NCBI RefSeq assembly: GCF_001679645.1
Contig: NZ_LRUN01000022.1
Span: 62,001-126,000, forward strand
DNA from: Pseudomonas bananamidigenes
GTDB lineage: Bacteria; Pseudomonadota; Gammaproteobacteria; Pseudomonadales; Pseudomonadaceae
Direction: 5' to 3'
DNA length: 64,000 bases
Shown here in pieces: positions 30,101 through 39,373 of the stretch (positions within the stretch are counted from its first letter, which is position 1; each line of letters begins with the position of its first letter). The notes beneath the pieces are model-generated. The model saw nothing but the letters and a program-made list of their open reading frames with translations. It was not told the origin of the DNA and made no database searches. The translations under genes were made by a program, and so were the position numbers.

Positions 30101-31534
30101 CCCGTCGCGCTTGTCCTCGAAGTGCGCGTTCCAAAGGACAGAATCGCCAGCGACAGCCACTTGCTCTTCAAAGTCCGGGACAGAAGTCGCTCCCACATCC
30201 GCAGGCGAATCCCCGCTCCCCCAATTCAGGGAAAATGTAGCGTCACCCAGCGGGTGCCCCGCCGGAATGTTCAAATCGACAGGAAATGCCTCTCCGCGCT
30301 CCGGATAGCGGGTCTTCTCCCCCCAGGCGGCCGGTGTCCCACCATCGAACCGAGCCAGTAAGGTTTTGAACGGATCAATGGCAAACGCCCGAACCTCGAA
30401 GGTATGCGTCGCCTCGCCATTGTCGGACAAAGGGCTGACTACCGAGGCGGTCACCCTGCTCACCCCCTCCTCGGTTGGCGTGTATTGATACGTTGCCCGA
30501 CCCCGGGCATCGGTGGGTGCCCGTTGCAGGATAGTCCCCGCATGCCTCTCCACCCGCCAGACCACCTCACCCACTACCGGAGCGTGGGTATAGAAGGATC
30601 GGACCTGAATCTGCAGTTCCACCGATTGGTTGTACTCGATGACCGGGTACGTCTCGGCCTCTTTGAGCGCAAGCAGGTCCAGGCGATGATGCCCCCAGGA
30701 AATCAACAATGGATGCGGTGGCGCCGAGTATTTGCTGTAAATCTTCGCGTTCAGTTCATAAGGTTCTTTGCCTGACGGTTCCGGACAATCCAGCAGCCAG
30801 TCCAGACCGATGAGCTGAGACTGTCCCAACCCGGGCTCAGCGGTAATGGCCTCCAGCGGGTTATCTTCAAGCCACAGACTGGCCTCAAGGTTGTTCCAGA
30901 CGCTTTGCGAGTCAACCGCAAAAGAGATTCTGTGACGTTGCTCCCCGCTGGCACCCAGGCAGATCGGCAGGACACTGCCAGAGTCGAAACGTTTGCCATC
31001 ATTGATGACGGCTTCCAGCGCCAGCGCCGGAAGATTCAGTTTTATCTCAATGCCGGTCAGGCGGATTTCCACCGAGCTGGGCTCGCCCACCTCTCTTTTC
31101 GGGCTGCTCAGATTGATCTCCAGCTCATCACCTGCTTGCAGCCCCAGCCTGTCCGGCAAATCCTCCTGCATCTCAAGCAGATCAACCGCAAAAGGATCGG
31201 CAAGTTTCGCCTTAGCCGGCAATTCGATTTCGAACTTTTCAACACTTCCCCTTTTGTTGAGCACCACGCGTCCGACCGAATTCGGATAAGTGTTTTCATA
31301 GAGAAAACGCAGGCTGTAACGAGCCTGCGCCTGCTGTCCGATCGGCACGACCATCCTTTGCCTGACCGCCGCGAGGTTGGTCAGCGTCATGATCGACACG
31401 CGGGTGTCTCCCCATTGGTCAGTCCGGATAACGAAACCTACGGCATTGCTCACCACATCCCAGTAGTCGTAGCCCTCGGTCATGTCACCGTTCTTCACGA
31501 AGTTATGTTCCGTGTCGATTTCTCTTTCGCTCAT
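27131..31534 (-). CDS. Giant Ig-like repeat protein coupled to the TcA subunit genes
   Basis: A 1467-aa protein with no signal peptide. The N-terminal ~165 residues resemble a jelly-roll carbohydrate-binding or galactose-binding domain: EHNFVKNGDMTEGYDYW recalls the NLV.NG.F..G...W start of CBM4/9-like domains. The rest is a chain of Ig-like (Big_1-like) domains at about 300-385, 515-600, 840-930, 1055-1140 and 1155-1240, with related beta-rich linkers. A larger unit seems duplicated: residues about 385-420 (AIDPFKTLLARFDGG, WGEKTRYPERGEAF) and about 929-962 (LPYDPWNRLRLVTEL, WGQHALFPRRAESF). Its ATG overlaps the stop of the TcA C-terminal half gene (ATGA), so it should be made with the toxin. 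Canonical Tc loci have no such subunit; a role in receptor or glycan binding is inference. The 3' part (27.1-28.2 kb) looks AT-richer than its neighbours. Confidence 0.8.
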   Translation of the reverse strand: MSEREIDTEHNFVKNGDMTEGYDYWDVVSNAVGFVIRTDQWGDTRVSIMTLTNLAAVRQRMVVPIGQQAQARYSLRFLYENTYPNSVGRVVLNKRGSVEKFEIELPAKAKLADPFAVDLLEMQEDLPDRLGLQAGDELEINLSSPKREVGEPSSVEIRLTGIEIKLNLPALALEAVINDGKRFDSGSVLPICLGASGEQRHRISFAVDSQSVWNNLEASLWLEDNPLEAITAEPGLGQSQLIGLDWLLDCPEPSGKEPYELNAKIYSKYSAPPHPLLISWGHHRLDLLALKEAETYPVIEYNQSVELQIQVRSFYTHAPVVGEVVWRVERHAGTILQRAPTDARGRATYQYTPTEEGVSRVTASVVSPLSDNGEATHTFEVRAFAIDPFKTLLARFDGGTPAAWGEKTRYPERGEAFPVDLNIPAGHPLGDATFSLNWGSGDSPADVGATSVPDFEEQVAVAGDSVLWNAHFEDKRDGVFDWILGCSRLQHLSRGNAMSLAYNKIEIGKTWGPNKSPVVDERDVVTCMVQVQRRDRQPVSNVEIEFDTPAGPVRSVTGVDGWGSVDHLPASAGDYAIVARVQRHEDAPVDEHPFAVKALPTSAWKGQVNVSLDGKPVDRLIQGVVCRRGRAHKLRIDPVEGSSFIGKSIALDWNRDTPPLPGFQLSPAAGVAREMSSSGLEWDIVSDPDKSGFSTLAFSSSHLPEVREIPLRLLGSDLAGEIRMMLDHVSAEPDTNTLYPCLWATHKLTLMPIGVSALHGLSVKTAIAPIPPGLVIDPPLSTDVFMTAGGARRELNFSNSSDDAVMTLTETVMLGEEALTAQTQLMLGHNKIKSVAARGPAIDPVLSKGQRARVQARFYSAFADRPVESSLIEWRVGSADPINVPTNPDGWSLYDAQSHSAGISTVSATALNLYDQTTAVQHFELYTLPYDPWNRLRLVTELSEGLWGQHALFPRRAESFSFDLQADDDNPLRSQRLAVGLDHPAPSELGLEFNEVLGEFRDWTSGGLKYSFNAGDIKDGGVSVRLAASRLLELSPPQPMSLGTQAIAARINASAGVSQTVDWGKPVVCEVRLTNALTGKAMANVRVMWELPEQQPKFTTTNFHGLTSISFIPQHAGPGTVRAVVVGGADSASVYMNYSVNEPRRIESLTVDMNSGLPGQEVIATVMVVSARSGKPLRNVSVKWALYGIKIEPTETGADGCSRVVFRIPPIRDGRLDAIVEGGLIGREVKSMKLSAEVDSITWLQEFKLTMDRSPIDLVDGELQLFSKDKQGGPLELHFEEHSWLRKWVSIALENVQDTELKRLKFEPELGVERVVDKSPMRWWVSIDGEYSPIGPFKLKFTSPQLPDLPLSGLVRHSDSLTMLIDGIVSPNFYLKIGKIHTVRFLPLDGFYVGKEVRLIWSEISNFPGQDIGVLVTPPTIDYQLMDADKGVEWTFDCTNALGLNAVVELEVRGQKDRNLVFWLGLI

Positions 31535-34500
31535 GATTGCGTCCCCTTGGCCCCGGTCTTGCTTTCAGCTTCGTTGACCAGCTCCTGAACCTTTTTGGAA
31601 AAGGCCAGATCTCCGAGTTTGGCGGTGTAATAGACCTTGATCACGATATCGGTCAGCGATAGCAACATCGGCTTTTGCTTCACGTGCCAGGGAAATACGA
31701 TCCGCCAGCGCGAGACCGCGCCGGTGTTTTCGAACGGCAGCGTCAGGCCCTCGTCAGCTCTGAGCGAAACCACACCGGTATCATCCAGCCCGGTGGACAG
31801 GGACACCTGCTGCCCGCTGCTGAGGTTGATCAGCACATCGACAGGCGCCACGCCCTCACCGGCGTGCAGATACTCCAAAGACTCGTTCGACGGTTTCATG
31901 GCGATATGACTGCCGACCTGTATCAGGTTCGCCACCACGTTTTCGAAAGGGCCCGTGAGCACCGGCAGAGAGACTTCGACGCGAAGAATCTGTCGGCAGT
32001 AATGATCGTGGTAGTCGCGATCGAACAGCAGCTGATTCAGCTCGAAATCCAGAGAGCCCGTATCAACCAGGTGCCCCAGTGCCTCGGCCCAGTTTTCATA
32101 CCCCTTCTGCCGGGTCGCCGGACCGTCGAACAACCGTTGCAGCGAAACGGTCTTGAGGACCTCCTGGCGTCGCTCCCGTCGTTGCAGATATTCCGAGCGC
32201 ATTCGCAACAGACTGGCCTGCAAGGTGGCACCGGCCGTCAATCCGTGTCGCTGGTCGCGCCAGACATCGGTGTCCAGTTGATAGGCATCGAACTCACAGG
32301 TTTCCGCGCGCAAGGTTGTCTGAGCGCTCCGGCACAGTGCAACAGCCGCGTCATACGCCTGAAAGTGCAAGGTTTTCAGTTGCCCCATCAGCCACTGGTA
32401 AAGCTCCGGGTTGGTTGCCCGGGTCTGCAGAAACTGGAACAGATCAAGCGCCTTGGCATTGGCCGCGAGGGTATGCTCCAGATTGATTCTTGCCGACGCG
32501 ATGGCCCGTTCCTGGGCCGCGATCTGGGCACTGATCGCATTCTTCTCGGCAACGGCCTGATTTCGCATCAGTAACCATTCATGCCGACGACGACGGTAGT
32601 TTTCGGAGGTGGCTGTCTTGTCGGCATTCGCGCGTTGGACGTCAGCAGCAATCTGAAAGCCAAACCCTACGGCACTCACCAGATGACCCGGCTGATGGCC
32701 GCCGTTGGCCAACCCGAAGATATTGGGGAACGCATGGATGACTGCCGCCCCCAGTTGAAAGCCGGTGGCCAGAGCCACAAAGCCTGCAGCCGCCTCGACG
32801 TGCTCCATGACTTTGAACTCGTCGGGAGAAATGTGTTTGTCGTATAGATCGGCGTAATGCAGTTCACGCTCTTCGGCCATGGTTCTGCTGTGTTGCAACG
32901 CCGTCAGAAGCTCGACCTCGCGGGCGATGGATTCTTCCTGAGCCCGGCGAGCGAAATCGCCCAACTCAGTCAATTGACGTTGCTGCAATACTTCCTGCTG
33001 AACCCTGTCCTGCTGTTCAAGCAGGCGCTGCACCTCGTTTCCCAACTCCTGCAATTGCTGCACCATCTGCAATGCCGCATCGAACAGGACAATCCAGCGG
33101 TAGGCTGCCACCCGCAGCTGTCCGCCCATCGGTCGTACCGGGCCGGCGTTACCGGCCGCCAGACGGTTCAGCAAGTCCCGTGGATCCATGGCCGAAAAGA
33201 GCGGGATGGACGCCACCTTGCCATCGATGGTCCGGCCATGCCGAATGTTGTCGATCCGCTGGTTCGGCAGGTCAAAGAACGTCAGCAATCTCGGGCTCAC
33301 CGGTATCTTGAATGAAGATGTGCCGTAGACACCCAAATGCTGAGTGCGCGCAGCCCTGACCGGTAGATGTTCTTCTTGCAACTGCAATGTCTTTTCAAAT
33401 TCTGCGAGGGCCGGTCGGGTCTGCATCTCCTTCACCAGATCACCCAGTTCCCTGGCCACCCAGCGATGGACGCTGCGTGTATGCGGTCTCGCGCCCATCA
33501 GCGATCTGGCGCGGACATATTGCAGCTTGGCGGCCGTCAGACTGTCCCGCGTCATCTGGCGATACAGCCAGTCGCCCCAGGCGATGAGGTTGTTCACATA
33601 GTCGAGGAAAATCACCATCTGGTAATGCCGGGGTGATGAATAGGCAATGGCATCCGGATCACCCGGTGCAAAGACTTCGTAGGCGATGTCAGGCTTTTTC
33701 ACGTCCAGAGGCCGGCAATGCCAGTATTGCGGTCTTGCCGGAGTCTCACCCTGCGCGTCTTTCGCAGGCGCCTGGGGCTCGAATATGAAGTGCAGCCAGC
33801 GCTGCGCCTGATCAAAACGGTTTTCATCCCGCAGCCGGGCGGCAATCAGGTGCGGCAGGTGAAAGAACAGCTCCCAGAAAAAAAGACCGTTGGCACCATC
33901 GAACGGACCGTTCGGCTCAGCCGGTCCATCGGGCATAGGCGGTTCCTTTGGAAACTGCGTCGCCCAGTCCAGCAACGCCCCGATCGATACACTGGAGCGC
34001 AACACCAGTTCGTGCCCGATCAAGGTATTGAGCCGGACGTATTTCAGCTTTAAAACGTTTGCCTGTTGATTGAAGGCCAGAAACTGGGCGCCCTGCGCAT
34101 CGGTGTCATGAATGGACGGCAACGGCCCGGGCGCACCGAGCGTGGCGGGGACCGTCAGGACGAGGGTTCGCTCACCGTAACCGGCTCCAGTGCCGGTTCC
34201 CGTCAATTTCACGGTGATCGTGCTGCTGTTGAATGCCGATCGCTTTACTTCCTGCCATTTCGTTGCCCACCCCCCGGAGGTCGAGAAACTGGCCTTGTCC
34301 GGCGCAGGATCCCCACTCGCACCAGATTGAATGGCCAATGTGAACTCTACGTTTTTGCCACTGCCACGCGAGACACGAGCACAATGTCCCTGAACCCAAA
34401 GCGAGTAATCCGAGGCGTTACGCACTATATATGCCTTGATCCCCAGGTGCTCCGCCAACGTGTCGGGCTGCGTGCCTGGCTGCGTTACCCGGCTATCGAC

Positions 34501-35655
34501 CGCCGGAAACAACTGCGGCTGCATCTTTTGCTGAAGCGTACGGCGATCGACAAACAAGTGATTGGCCAGGTAATCCATGACTGCCGTTTCGTCCTTCACC
34601 TTGCGAAACAGCGAGTCACGGGTTTCATAAATCGCCACAGACAACGTCGATGACGTACCGACTTTGGGCTGGGCATTGGTCACATGCACCGCCAGCCGGC
34701 CCTTGGGATACGCGGTATCGATCTCGTCGCGCAAGATCACCGCGACCAGCCGGCATCCCTTCGAAACGTCTTTGTCCGTCTGCAGCAGATGCAAACGAAC
34801 AGGTGGCGACCAGCTGTCGTCCAGGGCGATGAACGCCACCATGACTTCCAGCTCATGGAGGGTTTGCAGTTCACCCGTGTTATCGAAAACACCCGGGCGC
34901 CACTGGACCCAGACCATGCAGGGCCGGCCCTCCCAATAGACCATCCGGCAATCCAGCACCGTGTCATCGGTCGGGATGTCCGCAGGTTTCCATTCTCGCC
35001 ATGCCGTCGGATTGACCGCTGGCGAATTGAGCGCAAGCTCGATGTGTGCTTCTCGCCAGAACCACTCATAAGGTGCAACGCGCTGTCTGCCTACCAGGTA
35101 ATAACGGGTTTTCAGTGGGTTCGCACCGTCCAGATAACCGCTCAGGACATTCAGATTGCAGGTTTCCTCAAAGCTGCGCAGGTAACGCTGTGCGCCCTTG
35201 AGTACCGAATCGTCGGTGATCGAAGTCTGGTTCACATGACTCTCGAGCGCTTTGAACAACCCGGTTTTGCGGATGCGTACATAGGGTGTGATGTAGTCCT
35301 CCGGGGTGCACAGCAGCAGCATGTTTGCAGACCACGGCCCATAACTGCCGGCAATGTCCCACTCCTCCAGCAGGTCGGGGTCGAATTCCCGCCCGTCGTA
35401 TCCGGGTTCGAGCTTCTGAAACACCGCATGAATGTAGGCCTGCAAACAGCTCACGGCCTCTGCCACCCATGAGGTTTCAATCTCATCGCTGTCCAGCGGA
35501 TCGGAGCGCAACCACTCCCAGAGGTCGTCCGCCGATTGGGTGTTCATCGGAAAGAGAAGGCCAGCCTTTTGATGCTTGGCGTGAAGGCAGAAATCGATCA
35601 GCGCATTACGACGCAGGGCCGAGAGTTCACCTGACTGCTTATTGTTGTGCATCAC
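31531..35655 (-). CDS. Tc toxin TcA subunit, C-terminal half (TcaB/TcdA C-like)
   Basis: A 1374-aa homologue of the C-terminal half of Tc toxin A subunits. The N-terminal 350 residues fit the neuraminidase-like region (ALIDFCLHAKHQK, EEWDIAGSYGPWSANML). The linker/pore-region hallmark FWELFFHLPHLIAARLRDEN (about residues 588-608) continues with RWLHFIFEP, then PQYWHCRPL, LDYVNNLIAWGDWLYRQMT and YVRARSLMG, all typical of TcdA. The C-terminal TcB-binding domain (about 1185-1345) has LRVEVSLPVLTGPFENV and LPFENTGAVSRWRIVFP and ILSLTD-like LLSLTDIVIKVYYTAKLG. In single-gene TcA proteins both halves are one ~2500-aa chain; here the N-half is encoded 9 bases upstream. Overlaps the Ig-rich gene by 4 bases. 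Confidence 0.9.
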   Translation of the reverse strand: MMHNNKQSGELSALRRNALIDFCLHAKHQKAGLLFPMNTQSADDLWEWLRSDPLDSDEIETSWVAEAVSCLQAYIHAVFQKLEPGYDGREFDPDLLEEWDIAGSYGPWSANMLLLCTPEDYITPYVRIRKTGLFKALESHVNQTSITDDSVLKGAQRYLRSFEETCNLNVLSGYLDGANPLKTRYYLVGRQRVAPYEWFWREAHIELALNSPAVNPTAWREWKPADIPTDDTVLDCRMVYWEGRPCMVWVQWRPGVFDNTGELQTLHELEVMVAFIALDDSWSPPVRLHLLQTDKDVSKGCRLVAVILRDEIDTAYPKGRLAVHVTNAQPKVGTSSTLSVAIYETRDSLFRKVKDETAVMDYLANHLFVDRRTLQQKMQPQLFPAVDSRVTQPGTQPDTLAEHLGIKAYIVRNASDYSLWVQGHCARVSRGSGKNVEFTLAIQSGASGDPAPDKASFSTSGGWATKWQEVKRSAFNSSTITVKLTGTGTGAGYGERTLVLTVPATLGAPGPLPSIHDTDAQGAQFLAFNQQANVLKLKYVRLNTLIGHELVLRSSVSIGALLDWATQFPKEPPMPDGPAEPNGPFDGANGLFFWELFFHLPHLIAARLRDENRFDQAQRWLHFIFEPQAPAKDAQGETPARPQYWHCRPLDVKKPDIAYEVFAPGDPDAIAYSSPRHYQMVIFLDYVNNLIAWGDWLYRQMTRDSLTAAKLQYVRARSLMGARPHTRSVHRWVARELGDLVKEMQTRPALAEFEKTLQLQEEHLPVRAARTQHLGVYGTSSFKIPVSPRLLTFFDLPNQRIDNIRHGRTIDGKVASIPLFSAMDPRDLLNRLAAGNAGPVRPMGGQLRVAAYRWIVLFDAALQMVQQLQELGNEVQRLLEQQDRVQQEVLQQRQLTELGDFARRAQEESIAREVELLTALQHSRTMAEERELHYADLYDKHISPDEFKVMEHVEAAAGFVALATGFQLGAAVIHAFPNIFGLANGGHQPGHLVSAVGFGFQIAADVQRANADKTATSENYRRRRHEWLLMRNQAVAEKNAISAQIAAQERAIASARINLEHTLAANAKALDLFQFLQTRATNPELYQWLMGQLKTLHFQAYDAAVALCRSAQTTLRAETCEFDAYQLDTDVWRDQRHGLTAGATLQASLLRMRSEYLQRRERRQEVLKTVSLQRLFDGPATRQKGYENWAEALGHLVDTGSLDFELNQLLFDRDYHDHYCRQILRVEVSLPVLTGPFENVVANLIQVGSHIAMKPSNESLEYLHAGEGVAPVDVLINLSSGQQVSLSTGLDDTGVVSLRADEGLTLPFENTGAVSRWRIVFPWHVKQKPMLLSLTDIVIKVYYTAKLGDLAFSKKVQELVNEAESKTGAKGTQS

Positions 35656-35664
35656 CGTCTCCCC

Positions 35665-38600
35665 TCACTGTTTGCGTTGTTTGCGAGTTGCCGGCACTTG
35701 CAAATGCGCTGAAACGGCCGCGACAAATTCCACTTTGCGCAGATCAACGCCGGTCGTGTTTTCAGCTTTCGCGTTGACCTTCACGGTGACCGGTACGTCA
35801 CTGGTGAAGGTCACTTCGGTGCGCCCCAGGCGATCAGTGACGGTTTTGATCTCACCCTGAGGCAAGGGATTGAGCGTCCAGGTCACCGAAGTGTCTGCAA
35901 TGGGATTGTCCCAGTCGTCCTGGACGAAGGCACGATAGGTCACCAGCGTTCCGACCGGTACGGTGCTGTCTGGCAGTGGGAAAGGGTTGTCGGTCGTCGT
36001 GTAGAGAGTGGTCATATCCGGACCGATTTCGATCCCCGGCGCGGCTGTCTCTTCACCCAGATCGAGCCAGAACACAGGCGTGACACTGCCCATCCGACCG
36101 TCCGGGAAAAACTTGACCGTCGCCGTGCCATCGATACCGGTGGTGATCATTGAATGCTCGAACCGGCCCAGCGTCGTGGCGCAGTAAACATTGACATTCC
36201 GTCGCGCCTCACCTTTGCGGTTCTCTACTTTCACGGTGAACTCGGCGGACTCACCCGGCTTGTTGGCGATCAACCTGACAGGATCCGGATCCGTGGACCA
36301 ACGCACCACCACGTCCAGCCCCACAGCCATGACATCGTCCGTATAGGTCGGCTCGGCCGTGGTCGCCAGGCTGGCTCTGACGAGGTCTGCGACGTGGTCA
36401 TAATCTGCGTAGGGGCTTTCGGGCAACAGACTTCCGATCCTGAGAAGCGTCCCGGCACTCTGTCCGGTTTTTTGGGCAAGCAAGCGCAGGCGCGTCAGCA
36501 CATCAAGATGCTGCAACGTCACGATCAACTTTTTCGAGGGGTTCACGTGAGCGGCGCAGGCGCGTACTTCATCCACGCTCCAGTTAAACAGTTCCGCAAG
36601 CCACTTCGCGGCCCGTTCCTGAACCAGCTCAAGTCCGTGGTTGCTCAGATTGGTGGGGAGCACACTCATGCGGTGCAGATAATCGACCAGCCTTTTTTCA
36701 GGCTGATCGCTCATGTTCAGGGCACGTTTGTAGACCGTGAGTTCATACAACGTCGACAGAGCGAACACGTTGTCCTCCGGCAATCGGGTGGAAATGAAAT
36801 GGGTCAGGAACTCACTACTGAGTTCCAGCATCGCGACCACGGCACTGCGTCTCGAGAACTCGGCCAGCACCTGTAGAACAGGATCGCTCGGCAAGTCCGC
36901 CCGTGGCGCAACGGTGCTGCCTTCATTGGCGACTTCCGGCAAACCGAGCACTTGAGCCAATACGAAATGCACACTCCCGCCAGACCAGCCAAGCACCTGC
37001 AGCACGCGATCAGGCTTCAGACCGCTATACGCCGCCAGCCCCTCCTGCACCACACTGCTCTGACTGGCGCGGCAACGCAGCACGACTGCCAGAATCAAGC
37101 CGACCAGCCCTGCATCGACGCTGCCCGTCTCCAACAGCACAGCCCGCTCGATCATTTCCCGGGCATAGGCTTCAAAGGTCTGATCCGCTGACTCGACAAA
37201 ATCACGAATCAGCCCTCGCTCATCGACCAACGCCGCCAGTGCCCGCAACCAACGCCGATCATTCGACAAGGGCGCGATACCGGCCATTCGCAGTGCATCT
37301 TCCGTCACCTGAGCCGGCGTGACCTGCCGGCGCCACTGGTCGAACAGCGTCAGCTGACTTTCATCGGGCTGAGCCGGCGGCCAGACCGTTGCCTGTCTTA
37401 CCACCCAATGCACCGGCAGTTGTGCAGCCCGAGCCCATTGCACGCAATCCATCAAGGCATGCATCACACTCAGTACATCCGGGTTATCAGGTGTTTTCTT
37501 GTCGTTGATCTGTGGCACGCCGGCCAACGCGTTCACCCATGCCTGACCGCCCATCATGTTCAGCAACAGGACCGCCTCGATCGGCGTAATCCCCAGCAAC
37601 CGCGGCAGCCTGACCATGCGATAAAAACCGGACACCACCGGCAAGCTGCACTTGAGCTGAGGCAGTTCGTGAGCGGCGGCAATCAGGTTGGCCAGGTAAA
37701 AATAGGTTTCCAGATCAATGCCCAGGCCTGCGCACAATTGCCTGACCGTGAGCAGATCGGCAGCGTTCTCCGGAATCACCGGGAAGGATCGGTCATCAAG
37801 TAACAATGGACGGGAACCGGCGCCACCACTGTTGAAGATTCGATCGAACTGAGCTCGCTCCGTGCCGCGCCCGAAAACGGAAAGCGGTCCGATGAAAGCG
37901 GCGAAGTCTTCTGCAGTGCATCCAAAGACCTCTCGCAGTTCCTGAAACAGGCCAAGCGCTCGCTGGGTATTGGATGTCATCCAGTAACGAGAAGGTGTCG
38001 GCGCGGGCACTTCGGCGAGCATTGCTGCAACGATCAGTCGATCGGTTTCGTGACTGGCCAATCGCAGCCAGTCTGTCAGTCGCACTATACGATTGGCACG
38101 GTCGACCCGGTCGGGCTCCATATTTTCGAAACGGTTGAGCAGTTCCACACCGGTATTAACGATGGTAATGGGCGGGGCCTTGGCCTCATTGATAAAGACA
38201 GACCCATGGTCTTTGCCCGTTACCGGACCCGCTGCGAAACCCGGTGCGTTTTCGGACAGGAAAGGAGTAGAAGCCTCAATCGAAAGCAACGCCTCGAGTG
38301 CCGGTGTGTCCAGTTTTGTTCTCTCATTGAAAACGGACACGAGCCTCAGATTACCGATTGAAATCTCCTTGAGGCCGAAGTATTTCGCGTAGAACTCGCC
38401 CGCATTGTCTGGAAAATGCCTCGCCTCGGACAGGATTGCCCGCTGTGAAGGACTCAACCGTGAGGCTTGAATCAGGGCTTTGTCGGACTGGTTGCTCCAC
38501 GGTTCTGAACGAAGACAGTACGGATACTGCAAATCGCACAGTCGCACCACGCTGCCCACCGATTCGCCATGCCCCTTCAGCACATGATCGAGCGTGACCC

Positions 38601-39300
38601 AGGGCCAGTGGAAAGGCAGCTCGCGGGGGAATGCCTTCTGGTTCAGCTCCATGTCGAGATTCTCGATAGCCCCCAGTGTGGCCGTGATGTAGCGCTCCAT
38701 GATGCGGCTGATCACCTCCACTGACGACACCACGCCCTGAACGGCATTGACATCGACCAACAGCTTTTCGAGATCCGTACGCCGTCCCACCAGTGGCAGG
38801 CCTTTGCCATCGCTCACGCCCAGCCGATGCATGGCCCAATGCATCAGGGCCGTCAGATAGGCTGCGGGCGAATGAATGGCTTCAATTGCACCCGGCGGAC
38901 ACAACGCATCGAAATTCGGCTTGAACAGCAAGGCGTAGGTAGGGCCGTTATCGAGTCCTGCACGCGCCACAGTCGTGGCGCCTTTGGCGGTCAGTTGGTG
39001 CTCTATGAACTGCCGTAAAACCAGGGTAGACAGCACATTGAGACGCTGCTGAAACTCGCTGGCCTGATGCCGGTCCAGGCCATAGTCGTGCATCAACCCG
39101 TCAACGCCTTTGTTTGCCAGCGCGACGACCGATCCCCCCGACTTGAAAAAACGTGTGAGTGCCGTCGTGGACGAACGCTTGGGTTTACCGACCGCCTCGG
39201 TGAACATCTTCTGAGCGATCTGAGCGGGAGAGCGGGTCATGTTGATGCTCCTGGTTCCGACACGGTTTTCAGCAGGTGTCGCGAGTTGCGTGTTGGACAT
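35665..39300 (-). CDS. Tc toxin TcA subunit, N-terminal half (TcaA/VRP1-like) with C-terminal Ig-like domains
   Basis: A 1211-aa homologue of the N-terminal half of TcA. FKPNFDALCPPGAIEAIHSP and AAYLTALMHWAMHRLG at about 127-160 match the conserved SPAAYLTEL block of the VRP1/TcA family. The next block, RRTDLEKLLVDVNAVQGVVS, and the segment LSPSQRAILSEA also fit. Two helical domains run to about residue 985. The last ~225 residues are two Ig-like domains (about 1000-1090 and 1105-1200; VRLIANKPGESAEFTVKVEN, TVPVGTLVTYRAFVQDDWDN), ending in a basic tail TRKQRKQ. Tandem Ig domains at this point are unusual for TcA. The start ATG at 39300 is 37 bases below the operator-like palindrome. Expected to combine with the C-half into the pentameric translocation channel. 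Confidence 0.87.
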   Translation of the reverse strand: MSNTQLATPAENRVGTRSINMTRSPAQIAQKMFTEAVGKPKRSSTTALTRFFKSGGSVVALANKGVDGLMHDYGLDRHQASEFQQRLNVLSTLVLRQFIEHQLTAKGATTVARAGLDNGPTYALLFKPNFDALCPPGAIEAIHSPAAYLTALMHWAMHRLGVSDGKGLPLVGRRTDLEKLLVDVNAVQGVVSSVEVISRIMERYITATLGAIENLDMELNQKAFPRELPFHWPWVTLDHVLKGHGESVGSVVRLCDLQYPYCLRSEPWSNQSDKALIQASRLSPSQRAILSEARHFPDNAGEFYAKYFGLKEISIGNLRLVSVFNERTKLDTPALEALLSIEASTPFLSENAPGFAAGPVTGKDHGSVFINEAKAPPITIVNTGVELLNRFENMEPDRVDRANRIVRLTDWLRLASHETDRLIVAAMLAEVPAPTPSRYWMTSNTQRALGLFQELREVFGCTAEDFAAFIGPLSVFGRGTERAQFDRIFNSGGAGSRPLLLDDRSFPVIPENAADLLTVRQLCAGLGIDLETYFYLANLIAAAHELPQLKCSLPVVSGFYRMVRLPRLLGITPIEAVLLLNMMGGQAWVNALAGVPQINDKKTPDNPDVLSVMHALMDCVQWARAAQLPVHWVVRQATVWPPAQPDESQLTLFDQWRRQVTPAQVTEDALRMAGIAPLSNDRRWLRALAALVDERGLIRDFVESADQTFEAYAREMIERAVLLETGSVDAGLVGLILAVVLRCRASQSSVVQEGLAAYSGLKPDRVLQVLGWSGGSVHFVLAQVLGLPEVANEGSTVAPRADLPSDPVLQVLAEFSRRSAVVAMLELSSEFLTHFISTRLPEDNVFALSTLYELTVYKRALNMSDQPEKRLVDYLHRMSVLPTNLSNHGLELVQERAAKWLAELFNWSVDEVRACAAHVNPSKKLIVTLQHLDVLTRLRLLAQKTGQSAGTLLRIGSLLPESPYADYDHVADLVRASLATTAEPTYTDDVMAVGLDVVVRWSTDPDPVRLIANKPGESAEFTVKVENRKGEARRNVNVYCATTLGRFEHSMITTGIDGTATVKFFPDGRMGSVTPVFWLDLGEETAAPGIEIGPDMTTLYTTTDNPFPLPDSTVPVGTLVTYRAFVQDDWDNPIADTSVTWTLNPLPQGEIKTVTDRLGRTEVTFTSDVPVTVKVNAKAENTTGVDLRKVEFVAAVSAHLQVPATRKQRKQ

Positions 39301-39329
39301 GCTGTGGATTTGGCGTCATCCAGCCAACG

Positions 39330-39359
39330 ACGTCTACTGTCAGAAATGACAGTGGACGT
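39330..39359. promoter_or_regulatory. Palindrome upstream of the TcA N-half gene (site C)
   Basis: Core CTGTCAGAAATGACAG at 39337-39352, flanked by ACGTCT/GGACGT to give a near-perfect inverted repeat of 13 bp arms with a 4-base loop. It matches the element upstream of the TcB gene in 13 of 16 positions or better by eye. It sits in the 73-base gap between the Ig-repeat pseudogene and the TcA gene, 36 bases before the TcA start. It could be an operator, or a hairpin in the transcript. Confidence 0.5.
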
Positions 39360-39373
39360 CGCCATTGGTCGGA

